NCBI GenBank assembly: GCA_041671305.1
Contig: JBAZBX010000001.1
Location: 1-64,000, forward strand
Direction of reading: 5' to 3'
Length of the DNA: 64,000 nt
Origin: CAIPBY01 sp041671305
GTDB taxonomy: Bacteria; Patescibacteriota; Patescibacteriia; 2-01-FULL-39-33
Every line of letters begins with the position of its first letter. Within the stretch, counting starts at the first letter, position 1. The notes under the pieces are model-generated. The model had not been told where the DNA came from. It made no database searches and worked only from the letters and a program-made list of their open reading frames with translations. The translations under genes and the position numbers were made by a program. Below are positions 45,560 to 52,297 of the stretch, piece after piece.

Positions 45560-45597
45560 TAAAAAAATAAAAACGACCTCTTGTAGGCGGGTCGTTG
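45560..45597 (-). terminator. terminator for the small gene at 45666-45899
   Basis: AACGACC / GGTCGTT stem; the minus-strand side is followed by TTTTATTTTTTTATTTT. Confidence 0.7.
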
Positions 45598-45665
45598 TAG
45601 CCTTTGGCAAAACTTTACAGAAAAAAGTACTCTATGTTTTTTTACTTCTGCACTGCTCGTCTTTT

Positions 45666-45899
45666 TCATAAGTTATCCTCCCTTATCTCCTGTTCGGCCA
45701 ATTCTTTCGTCGGAAAGACTTTGGCCTGGTTAATGCTCTCCGTCCACTTCCTTCTTTCGGACGGATCAGCGTACACGGTACGCCACTGGGCATCAAACAA
45801 TCCTCCCCTTTGAATCACCCATTCACCGCGGACTCGTTCCACATGAACAGGTTTCAAAGATGCGCCCATCGTTTTGGGCCTAGTCAACAACTCAATCAT
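45666..45899 (-). CDS. small GC-rich gene, unknown function
   Basis: 77 residues from the ATG at 45899, chosen because AAGGAG lies just upstream; the frame stays open to 46088, but the extension covers the promoter. The product (MIELLTRPKTMGASLKPVHV...) has a strand-rich centre with ERVRGEWVIQRGG and AQWRTVYADPSERRKW, and an acidic helical end. It has a near-perfect promoter and a terminator of its own. Composition matches the other orphan GC-rich genes here. A possible second frame starts at its stop codon (ATGA overlap) but runs through the terminator. Confidence 0.6.
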   Translation of the reverse strand: MIELLTRPKTMGASLKPVHVERVRGEWVIQRGGLFDAQWRTVYADPSERRKWTESINQAKVFPTKELAEQEIREDNL

Positions 45900-45986
45900 G
45901 ATCTTCTCTCCTTCCATTTCTCCTTGTTGTTGCGCTCTCCCTCGGGTTTGAGCACCTAAATAAACAACGAATTTCACTCGGCCTAT

Positions 45987-46015
45987 ATCATAACACATCG
46001 CTAAATATCTGTCAA
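45987..46015 (-). promoter_or_regulatory. consensus promoter of the 45666-45899 gene
   Basis: Minus strand TTGACA (46015-46010), 17-bp spacer, TATGAT (45992-45987). The leader before the ATG is about 80 nt. Confidence 0.75.
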
Positions 46016-46042
46016 TACCATTTTTGACCAAATTAGCCAAAA

Positions 46043-46070
46043 ACAACAAAACTCCCAAAAGGGAGCTTTT
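46043..46070 (-). terminator. terminator after the ABC-F gene
   Basis: CTCCC / GGGAG with AAAAG/CTTTT extension and TTTTGTTGTTTTT on the minus strand. Confidence 0.75.
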
Positions 46071-46090
46071 ATTAATTATTTTAATCAAAA

Positions 46091-47545
46091 TTAAACTTTA
46101 TTCAGATCCAAATATTCGTCAATTCTAATCTGTTTGACAAAATCAGGCATGTGACTGACCAGAATCATCGCGCCCTCAAAATCATTAATTGCCTTAGCAA
46201 TAACCGGAATATGCCGGAAATTAATATGATTAGTCGGCTCATCCAGCACCAATAATCCCGGCCGCATCAGAACCAATCTGGCAAAGGACAAGAGTCCCTT
46301 TTGCCCCTCAGACAAACTCCCCACAGTATGATCCATTAACTCTCCGGTAATAAGTAATCCTGCCGCCGTAGATCTCATTTCCTGCTCCGTAATATCATCA
46401 TCCAGGATAGCGCTCTTGAGAGAATTAAAAACAGTCTCATCAAAATTGAGCTGAGAGAAATCCTGACTATAATATCCAATTCTGACGCCTTCAGTAATAG
46501 TAGCGCCTTCAGCCTTGCCAGCCACAAGAAAACGCAAAAACGTGCTTTTGCCAATACCGTTGGGACCGGTTACTAGCAGATGCGTCTTCTTGCGAAGCAC
46601 CACGTCCACATCTTTGAGCAATGGCAAATGATTATAAAAAGACAAAACTGATTTGATCGTCACAACCTCGGTCTTAATATTTTGTTCAGGAATGGTAAAA
46701 TTTCTAATGGTTTTGTCTTCTCGTCTGACATCCACAATATTGTCTTCTTGCTCTTCAATTTCATCTCTGAGTTTCTTGGCTAATTTTCTCATCTTACCAC
46801 CTTTATTGGCAAAAAAATTAACTTTTTCTTTGCGATCTCTGATTAATTTTTCCGCGCGGGCATTTTCCATCTGTTCTCTCTCAATCCTTTTGGAAATTTC
46901 TTCCACCACTGAGTAATAATCGCCCACATAAGCCTCAATCTTGTGAGTAAAGACGTCTAAGTATATGACTCCTTCCGTAAAACAATTAAGAAAATCAGCG
47001 TCATGGGAAATTACTATAACCGTCTTCTCGTACATCACCAGAAAAGTAATCAAGTGATCAATGCCGTCAGAATCAAGATTATTGGTCGGCTCATCAAGCA
47101 ACAAAATATCCGGATCCTGAATCAAAGCATAAGCCAAAAGTAACCTGGCCTGCTGTCCACCGCTCATATCCCCCACTTTCCTCTCCAAAGGCATATTCAA
47201 ATTAACCGCTTCCAAAACCTTGCTAATCCTGCTTTTGAGATTGCCCGGAACCATAGTAAACGCCTTGGCAAAATATTTTTCCACGGTCAACTCCAAATCA
47301 TCTCTATCCATAGTCTGTCTAGCCGTACCAATGGTGGCGTCGTTGGTGATAGAAATTCTCCCCTTTTGCGGTTTAATTTTTCCCTGGATGAGATTAAAAA
47401 TCGTGCTTTTACCGGCACCATTTTGGCCCATCAAAGTAATTTTCGCGCCCTTGCGCACACTGAAACTAGCCTCTTCCAAAAGAGGTTTTTTGTATGCGTA
47501 TTCAAATGAAACTTCATCAAAACGAAGTATTACTTCTTCGGCCAT
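46091..47545 (-). CDS. ABC-F family ATPase
   Basis: Soluble twin-ABC protein that acts at the ribosomal E site (EttA/Uup type). 484 residues, slightly shorter than most. First ABC: MGQNGAGKSTIF, MSGGQQARLLLA, LLLDEPTNNLD. A charged linker of about 90 residues (MENARAEKLIRDRKEKVN...) follows. Second ABC: VTGPNGIGKSTFL, LSEGQKGLLSFARL, LVLDEPTNHINF. The second signature is LSEGQ rather than LSGGE. No membrane segments. Translation regulation or antibiotic protection cannot be told apart. Confidence 0.92.
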   Translation of the reverse strand: MAEEVILRFDEVSFEYAYKKPLLEEASFSVRKGAKITLMGQNGAGKSTIFNLIQGKIKPQKGRISITNDATIGTARQTMDRDDLELTVEKYFAKAFTMVPGNLKSRISKVLEAVNLNMPLERKVGDMSGGQQARLLLAYALIQDPDILLLDEPTNNLDSDGIDHLITFLVMYEKTVIVISHDADFLNCFTEGVIYLDVFTHKIEAYVGDYYSVVEEISKRIEREQMENARAEKLIRDRKEKVNFFANKGGKMRKLAKKLRDEIEEQEDNIVDVRREDKTIRNFTIPEQNIKTEVVTIKSVLSFYNHLPLLKDVDVVLRKKTHLLVTGPNGIGKSTFLRFLVAGKAEGATITEGVRIGYYSQDFSQLNFDETVFNSLKSAILDDDITEQEMRSTAAGLLITGELMDHTVGSLSEGQKGLLSFARLVLMRPGLLVLDEPTNHINFRHIPVIAKAINDFEGAMILVSHMPDFVKQIRIDEYLDLNKV

Positions 47546-47685
47546 AATTTATATTATAAAAACCCAAGGATCTTCTTAGGTTTGTCTCTGCATTACTGCA
47601 GTATAATAGCATATTTTATATAATCTTGCAACCACAAATCCCTGAAGCCCTAGAATACGCTTAAAATTTAATTTCAAAAATAGCG

Positions 47686-47736
47686 TAAAAAAAAGAGGGC
47701 CCGACGCGATGATCTTGGAGGGTGATCGCGTCGGGC
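47686..47736 (-). terminator. terminator of the large structured RNA
   Basis: 12-bp perfect stem GCCCGACGCGAT / ATCGCGTCGGGC followed on the minus strand by TCTTTTTTTT. Confidence 0.85.
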
Positions 47737-48137
47737 GGGAGTTGGGACTCCGAGGGGGTTAGGTACACGACAAATTGACAATAGCGAGGGGGTGCTGGAA
47801 GAGGGTGTTCCTCTCGCCATTACACAACTCGTCGTGCAAAAAAACTTTTTTGGAGGAAGGTGGACCGAAAAACAGCAATCACTCCCTTTTCATGCTAGTC
47901 GTCACATCACGCGCATTGTACACAAAAAATGACTAGCATGTCACCGAATCGGTGATGTGGCGGGTGTTGTACACCACAGGATGATTCAACTAAATTCCGT
48001 CCACCTTCCTCACTACATATATGGCCGCCCTTATCATCAATCAACCGTTCCAACCGTTCGTGTTTCACAGACATAAGGGTCGAGCCAAGCCTCTTGGGAT
48101 GAGGCATTTGGGGCTAAAGAAAGAACGACTCTAAAAC
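47686..48137 (-). ncRNA. large structured RNA candidate
   Basis: A minus-strand unit with a consensus promoter and a very strong terminator. Long-range pairs: GAGGAAGGTGGAC (near 48011) with GTCCACCTTCCTC (near 47866); CATGCTAGTC (47892-47901) with GACTAGCATG (47931-47940). A local hairpin is TCACCGATTCGGTGA. A long stem in 47763-47840 has CACGAC, TTG, AAT and GCGAG pairing in order with CTCGC, ATT, CAA and GTCGTG. The 5' part has GCCTCATCCCAAGAGGC. The only ORF of note (48107-47907) lacks a ribosome site. I do not recognise the RNA. Confidence 0.5.
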
Positions 48138-48143
48138 AATTAC

Positions 48144-48172
48144 ATTATATTAAAATTAGATATAAAAGTCAA
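48144..48172 (-). promoter_or_regulatory. promoter of the large structured RNA
   Basis: Minus strand TTGACT (48172-48167), 17-bp spacer, TATAAT (48149-48144); start expected near 48137. Confidence 0.75.
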
Positions 48173-48351
48173 GATTTATACAACAAAATCTTTTTATTTC
48201 ATTTTAAAAGCTAATTTAGAAGGTTAATTAGGCCAGCTATATCAAATTAACGATTAGTGTGCTAAGATTAAACTCTAATTAAGAACCTACGGGGAAATGG
48301 TCGTGACCACGTATTAAGTCCAGAAATGGATACTACTAGATACCAAATACC

Positions 48352-48438
48352 ATGACAGAAGATACAACAGAAGAAACAACAGAGGAAACTCCTGAAGTTG
48401 CTACAGAAGAAAAAACAACAGAGGAAGCCGCTTCATAG
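48352..48438 (+). CDS. 28-residue Thr/Glu-rich acidic peptide (possible)
   Basis: ORF MTEDTTEETTEETPEV followed by ATEEKTTEEAAS: almost only Thr, Glu and Ala. A terminator begins about 30 bases after the stop. There is no SD, and the leader holds a GGTC-GT-GACC hairpin, so the case for translation rests on the clean composition and the terminator. Its neighbourhood is the left border of the tRNA-Gln element. No function known. Confidence 0.4.
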   Translation: MTEDTTEETTEETPEVATEEKTTEEAAS

Positions 48439-48469
48439 ACAATGAAAACGAAGCAAAAAAAGAAAAAAT

Positions 48470-48500
48470 CCCCACTAAACTAGTGAGGCTTTTTTCTTTT
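48470..48500 (+). terminator. terminator downstream of the Thr/Glu peptide
   Basis: CCCACTA / TAGTGAGG stem followed by CTTTTTTCTTTT. Confidence 0.7.
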
Positions 48501-48594
48501 GGGTAGAGAACTGGCTGAGTGAAACAAAATTTTCAAATTTTTGAGTGAGCCAAATTTGGGCTGGACTTCGGCGCTAAGCGCCGGAAATTCCGAA

Positions 48595-48712
48595 TGGCTG
48601 GGTGTTTATGAACAAATCCGAACCGAATTTAAACAAAAATCATGATCGGGCGGGCGGAATCCCCCCCAAACCCCTCCTTCCGCCCGACCTAAACATCTGG
48701 ACGGCTGAGGCG
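48595..48712 (+). repeat. 118-bp arm of the element (left end, attL)
   Basis: A perfect inverted copy lies at 50146-50263. The arm starts with the core TGGCTG, contains GATCGGGCGGGCGGAAT and a run of seven C, and ends GGCTGAGGCG. The sequence outside the core (ATTCCGAA) is the chromosomal flank. Confidence 0.85.
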
Positions 48713-48724
48713 AAATAGCAATTT

Positions 48725-49771
48725 TCAATTTTTCTTTGGCGGCGAATTTTTTTCTCCTTCTTTAACTATTTCCCTTACTTCATTGTAACTTATCTGCCTT
48801 GGCCATAATAGATTGCCGTGAGCATCATAAATTGGCAGAAGAAAATCAACCCGGTCTCCATAAATCTTTCTCATTAATGTAGCTATTTCATTTGCTTTAT
48901 TTTGTTTGCTTTCATCATCATCAACTTCTTTATACCTATGTATTTTTCTTAAAACTTCTTGTGGGACATATGGTTGTTTTTTATATAAATTATCCATTTC
49001 CTCCTCTGTCTGTTCTGCCATGGCTCTTATTACAATACCCTTAAACCGGTCTGGAGCAATTCGAAAAGACAAAGCGTAGCCCTCAGAATAGTCAGGAATC
49101 CTTCTGTCTCCTTCTTCAAAATATTCTTCTCTTTCTGATCCTGGTCTAGCATGGGCTCCGAAAGTATTACTTTTATACTGTAATTTTTCTCTTTTGCCAA
49201 GGTCATAATCCAATGCATAATTGGCAATTTCAGTATTTTCCTTAAAATCTGCTGTATCAAAAATTATTCCCAAGGAGGTTTGGCTTGTTCCAATGGGTCT
49301 AAACCAATGGGCGTCTTCGATTTTTCTTAAATCCCGACCAACAATATTGAAAAAAACAACGGCCCCCATTTTTTTTCTAACAGCGCTAACCCAATCTTGT
49401 TCAGGACTGTTAGGATTCAATTTTCCTAATAAACCCTTTCGAAGTATACCGCCTAATTTAATGGTGGAATTATCATCTTCAAGTATTCTAACAGAATGAA
49501 ATCCTGTCCCCGGTTTATTTATATCTTGTATTTTTTCCATTATTCTCTCAACCACTTCAGGTAGTAGTTCGGGAGGAATAGGGATGTCGGAATTATCAAT
49601 ATTTTGATCTGCATTTTCCACGTCCAAAATATCGCTTTCGACTTGATAATCATCAGGAGAAAAATCCTCACCCTTCTCAGGATATTTTTCTTTCAATTTT
49701 TCTTGTAGCCTTTGGGCTTCTTTTAGAGCGTCATCGTTGTTTAATCGACCGCTTTCAAATCTTTTTTCCAT
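48725..49771 (-). CDS. element-borne protein of unknown function
   Basis: 348 residues. An acidic, low-complexity N-terminal third (about 1-80, with KEAQRLQEKLKEKYPEKGED) precedes a mixed alpha/beta domain with FHSVRILEDDNSTIKLGGIL, AVVFFNIVGRDLRK, TSLGIIFDTADFKE and GYALSFRIAPDRFKGIVIRA, ending in an acidic/basic tail (EGEKNSPPKKN). No signal peptide or catalytic motif is seen. It lies four bases after the XRE gene, so the regulator and this protein are one operon under the palindromic operator at 50025-50046. An antitoxin/toxin-like or defence role is possible but not shown. Confidence 0.6.
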   Translation of the reverse strand: MEKRFESGRLNNDDALKEAQRLQEKLKEKYPEKGEDFSPDDYQVESDILDVENADQNIDNSDIPIPPELLPEVVERIMEKIQDINKPGTGFHSVRILEDDNSTIKLGGILRKGLLGKLNPNSPEQDWVSAVRKKMGAVVFFNIVGRDLRKIEDAHWFRPIGTSQTSLGIIFDTADFKENTEIANYALDYDLGKREKLQYKSNTFGAHARPGSEREEYFEEGDRRIPDYSEGYALSFRIAPDRFKGIVIRAMAEQTEEEMDNLYKKQPYVPQEVLRKIHRYKEVDDDESKQNKANEIATLMRKIYGDRVDFLLPIYDAHGNLLWPRQISYNEVREIVKEGEKNSPPKKN

Positions 49772-49775
49772 AAAT

Positions 49776-49982
49776 TTATTTCAATAACTCCCACGCCTCC
49801 ACTCCTAAAGCGTGAGCTAGTCTATTTAAATTTTCTAATGTGGGATTAACTTGACCACTCTCGACTCGACATATATAGGCGCGATCTATTTTACTAGAAC
49901 GAAAAACATCGCCTTGCGTAAGACTTTTTTCCTCTCTTATTCTCTTGAAATTATACGCTAATTTTTTACTTAATTTATGCAT
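49776..49982 (-). CDS. XRE-family helix-turn-helix regulator
   Basis: 68-residue Cro/C1-type DNA-binding protein. The helix-turn-helix lies in KRIREEKSLTQGDVFRSSKI..AYICRVESGQVNPTLENL, with the typical Q-x-E/D and ESG residues. It is the size of restriction-modification controller or phage-type repressors. A perfect 22-bp palindrome upstream is the likely operator, giving autoregulation of this gene and perhaps of the divergent strand. TTGTTA-17 bp-TAAAAT ending just before the ATG suggests a leaderless mRNA. Confidence 0.88.
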   Translation of the reverse strand: MHKLSKKLAYNFKRIREEKSLTQGDVFRSSKIDRAYICRVESGQVNPTLENLNRLAHALGVEAWELLK

Positions 49983-50024
49983 AGTTATCCACAGTCATTT
50001 TAACAATTATTGTATATCTTAACA

Positions 50025-50046
50025 ATATTGTAGTATACTACAATAT
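50025..50046. promoter_or_regulatory. perfect palindromic operator candidate
   Basis: ATATTGTAGTA / TACTACAATAT, 22 bp without mismatch, about 40 bp upstream of the XRE start codon and next to its -35 box. A dimeric XRE regulator would bind such a site. Confidence 0.6.
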
Positions 50047-50065
50047 GTAAGTGAAATTTTGCATT

Positions 50066-50332
50066 AAGAAAAAGAAAAAGTTTGATTCTGGCCAAAATAA
50101 AGTTCGAGCCGATTTTTTTAATCTGGTTCTTTGGCGGTTTTATTCCGCCTCAGCCGTCCAGATGTTTAGGTCGGGCGGAAGGAGGGGTTTGGGGGGGATT
50201 CCGCCCGCCCGATCATGATTTTTGTTTAAATTCGGTTCGGATTTGTTCATAAACACCCAGCCAGTTTCGTTTTTCATTTTTTAAAACCGAATCCCAACCG
50301 TTTTTTGGCTTAAATTCAAATTTTTTGCCTTG
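50066..50332. repeat. mosaic tract of inverted copies of the element's own segments
   Basis: Read in order: 50066-50092 is the reverse complement of 50353-50379 (27 nt). 50093-50122 matches 51721-51750 inverted (30 nt). 50123-50141 matches 50533-50551 inverted (19 nt). 50146-50263 matches 48595-48712 inverted (118 nt). 50258-50332 matches 51751-51825 inverted (75 nt). All are perfect by eye, with almost no bases between them. The last two overlap in the core and rebuild the joined element ends. Confidence 0.85.
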
Positions 50333-50394
50333 GTTCCGATTACAATCGGAACGCCAGAATCAAACTTTTTCTTTTTCTTTAATTCAATACAAAT

Positions 50395-51882
50395 ATGAAA
50401 TACTTTCTTTATGCCCGCAAGTCGACAGACGAAGAGGATCGTCAAGTTCTTTCAATTGAAGCCCAGCTCGCGGAGTTGAAGGAGTTAGCCGCCAAAGAAA
50501 AATTGGAAATTGCGGACTCGCTCTGCGAGTCCAAAACCGCCAAAGAACCAGGCCGAAAAATTTTCGGCGGAATGCTCGCTCGGATTGAAAAAGGTGAGGC
50601 CGACGGAATTTTAGCGTGGCACCCAGATAGATTGGCCAGAAATAGCGTTGATGGTGGAAAAATTATCTACATGGTGGATATCGGCCAGATCAAAACGCTA
50701 AAATTCCCGACTTTTTGGTTTGAGAATACTCCGCAAGGGAAATTCATGCTCAATATCGCTTTCGGCCAAAGCAAATACTATGTTGATAATTTAAGCGAAA
50801 ATGTTAAACGTGGTTTCAGGCAAAAGTTAAGGCGCGGCGAATATCCCAATAAAGCGCCCATCGGCTATCTTAACGACCGAACAGCTAAAACCGTGCTCAT
50901 TGATCCTCTGCGCGCCAAGCTCGTGATAAAGATGTTTAAGATGTACAACACGGGAGAATTTTCGCTTAAATTTCTTAAAGATAAGTTTTGCGATATTGGC
51001 CTGACCAGCAAGCGCGGCAAAATCCTGACTGTCGGCATGATTTCTAACATATTGAATAATCCCTTTTATTGCGGAGTATTCAAGTTTAATGGCGAAATCT
51101 ACCAAGGCAAGTACGAGCCAATTATTTCCAAGAAGCTTTTTGATGAAGTTCAGGCGGTAATGAAAAACCGAGGACGGCCGCTCGGGCAAGACAAACACGA
51201 TTATGCTTTTACTGGACTTATGAAATGCAAGTGCGGCGCCTGCATTACCGCCGAACGGCAAAAAGGCCATATCTATTATCGCTGTACGAAAAAGCTTGGA
51301 GCCTGCGACGAAAAGTATATCCGCGAAGAAAAACTGCTGGAGCAATTCCATGGCCTTTTTCAAAAAGTTTCTTTGCCAGATGACTGGATTGACAAGATGC
51401 TCGCTAAACTCGATGAGGAACAAAAAAGCGACATGAAGTCATCGGTAGGTCTGATTGACGAGGTAAAAACGCAAATAGGAGCCATAGAGAGCAAGCTAGA
51501 TAAGTTGCTCGATGATCGATTAGAAGGATTACTCGATAAGGACGACTATTTGCGGAAGAAGGAACAACTCATCAATCAGAAAATTGCTTTTGAGGAGAAA
51601 ATCCAGTCAATCAGGCAAACGGGAAATAATTGGCTCGAACCGATGCGGGAATTCCTTTCCGCCAATAAACAAACCAAAAAAGTCGCCAATAGCGGCGACA
51701 TTCTGGAAATCCGAGCATTCATTAAAAAAATCGGCTCGAACTTTATTTTGCAAGGCAAAAAATTTGAATTTAAGCCAAAAAACGGTTGGGATTCGGTTTT
51801 AAAAAATGAAAAACGAAACTGGCTGCGGGACCTGGAGTCGAACCAAGATAACAGCTTTCAGAGAGCTGCGTCCTACCATTAG
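50395..51882 (+). CDS. large serine recombinase (site-specific integrase)
   Basis: Integrates and excises the element by serine-based strand exchange. 495 residues as read. The resolvase domain begins YARKSTDEEDRQ with nucleophile Ser10. The recombinase domain includes KAPIGYLNDRTAKTVLIDP and NNPFYCGVFKFNGEIYQGK, a zinc ribbon CKCGACITAERQKG...YRCTKKLGACD, then a coiled coil. The last 17 codons (after NEKRNWL) are antisense to tRNA-Gln, so this C-terminus exists only in the integrated state. In the joined-end (attP) sequence the same frame continues GVYEQIRTEFKQKS and stops. No SD; a GTTCCGATT/AATCGGAAC hairpin lies at 50333-50352. Confidence 0.93.
   Translation: MKYFLYARKSTDEEDRQVLSIEAQLAELKELAAKEKLEIADSLCESKTAKEPGRKIFGGMLARIEKGEADGILAWHPDRLARNSVDGGKIIYMVDIGQIKTLKFPTFWFENTPQGKFMLNIAFGQSKYYVDNLSENVKRGFRQKLRRGEYPNKAPIGYLNDRTAKTVLIDPLRAKLVIKMFKMYNTGEFSLKFLKDKFCDIGLTSKRGKILTVGMISNILNNPFYCGVFKFNGEIYQGKYEPIISKKLFDEVQAVMKNRGRPLGQDKHDYAFTGLMKCKCGACITAERQKGHIYYRCTKKLGACDEKYIREEKLLEQFHGLFQKVSLPDDWIDKMLAKLDEEQKSDMKSSVGLIDEVKTQIGAIESKLDKLLDDRLEGLLDKDDYLRKKEQLINQKIAFEEKIQSIRQTGNNWLEPMREFLSANKQTKKVANSGDILEIRAFIKKIGSNFILQGKKFEFKPKNGWDSVLKNEKRNWLRDLESNQDNSFQRAASYH
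51751..51825 (+). repeat. 75-bp arm of the element (right end, attR)
   Basis: Perfect inverted copy of 50258-50332. It encodes the last residues of the recombinase and ends in the core TGGCTG at the tRNA 3' end. The following CGGGACC is the chromosomal tRNA. Confidence 0.85.
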
Positions 51883-51893
51883 ACGATCCCGCA
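51820..51893 (-). tRNA. tRNA-Gln (anticodon CUG)
   Basis: Read on the minus strand: acceptor stem TGCGGGA / TCCCGCA with discriminator G and encoded CCA, D-arm GTCT..GGAC, anticodon arm CAGCT-CTCTGAA-AGCTG with anticodon CTG, T-arm CTTGG-TTCGACT-CCAGG. U1-A72 and G73 are the usual identity features of tRNA-Gln. Its CCA end coincides with the recombination core of the element. Confidence 0.95.
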
Positions 51894-51918
51894 TTATATT
51901 AATTCATTAATCTTCTTT

Positions 51919-52152
51919 TTAAATATGCTCTTCCAAAACCAGTCTTAAGCTGTTTTTCCCTTTCAATTCAATAGCGTTTTGTTTACTTAAACACGCCTCA
52001 TAATATACCAACTCGAGTGGTTGCCTTTCCTTTGTTGAATTTACTTGTCCACTATTATGCAAATAAATCCTTTTTCTTAAATCTTGAGTAAATCCAATAT
52101 AATATCTTTCATCCGCCAAACTCTTTAACACATAAGTGTAATAAAATTGCAT
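51919..52152 (-). CDS. GIY-YIG domain endonuclease-like protein
   Basis: 77 residues from the ATG at 52152. YYTYVLKSLADERYYIGFT carries the spaced YTYV/GIY and YIG halves, RKRIYLHNSG the Arg and His/Asn-Gly segment, and YYEACLSKQNAIELKGK the late Glu-containing helix (single-domain YhbQ/UPF0213 type). Starts further upstream (52170, 52224) would be read from a palindromic repeat and are not favoured. These small proteins are probably structure-specific nucleases; the role is unknown. Confidence 0.8.
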   Translation of the reverse strand: MQFYYTYVLKSLADERYYIGFTQDLRKRIYLHNSGQVNSTKERQPLELVYYEACLSKQNAIELKGKNSLRLVLEEHI

Positions 52153-52180
52153 ATATCTATTAAACCTATCCATTGGACGA

Positions 52181-52216
52181 CCCGCCTGCAACGCTTTGCG
52201 TAGCAATGCGGGCAGG
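52181..52216. repeat. short GC-rich palindromic repeat
   Basis: CCCGCCTGCAACGC and GTAGCAATGCGGGCAGG form an imperfect hairpin upstream of the GIY-YIG gene, in frame with it and without stop codons. Confidence 0.5.
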
Positions 52217-52297
52217 TCCCGCAAAATAATTTAATCCAAAAAAGCACTATAGTGCTTTCTATAAATTAACAAAAAATAGCAAAAAAATCAAGTGAGA

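Larger units (their letters stand above)
48595..51825. mobile_element. small integrative element in the tRNA-Gln gene
   Basis: About 3.2 kb bounded by the six-base core TGGCTG at 48595-48600 (left end) and 51820-51825 (right end, in the 3' end of tRNA-Gln). It carries a gene of unknown function, an XRE regulator and a large serine recombinase. Between them is an inverted tract (50258-50263 core) where the two element ends are joined as in a circle (attP-like). Three sites sharing the core and exchanging arms allow attL, attR and attP to be assigned directly. The attB side would be the sequence left of 48595 joined to the tRNA. Confidence 0.7.

Noticed and set aside
45457..45669. Minus-strand ORF of 70 codons whose ATG overlaps the stop of the 45666-45899 gene, with GGAGGAT upstream
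   Set aside because: It runs straight through a strong terminator and then antisense to the membrane-protein gene; the SD may belong to chance. Kept only as a remark.
47907..48107. 66-codon minus-strand ORF in the 47686-48137 region
   Set aside because: No ribosome site at any start, and it lies across perfect long-range RNA helices; structured RNA explains the region better.
48595..50263. Invertible promoter or phase-variation cassette bounded by the 118-bp inverted repeats
   Set aside because: Possible in principle, but the arms are better explained as attL arm and attP-like copy; no promoter oriented across the junction was found.
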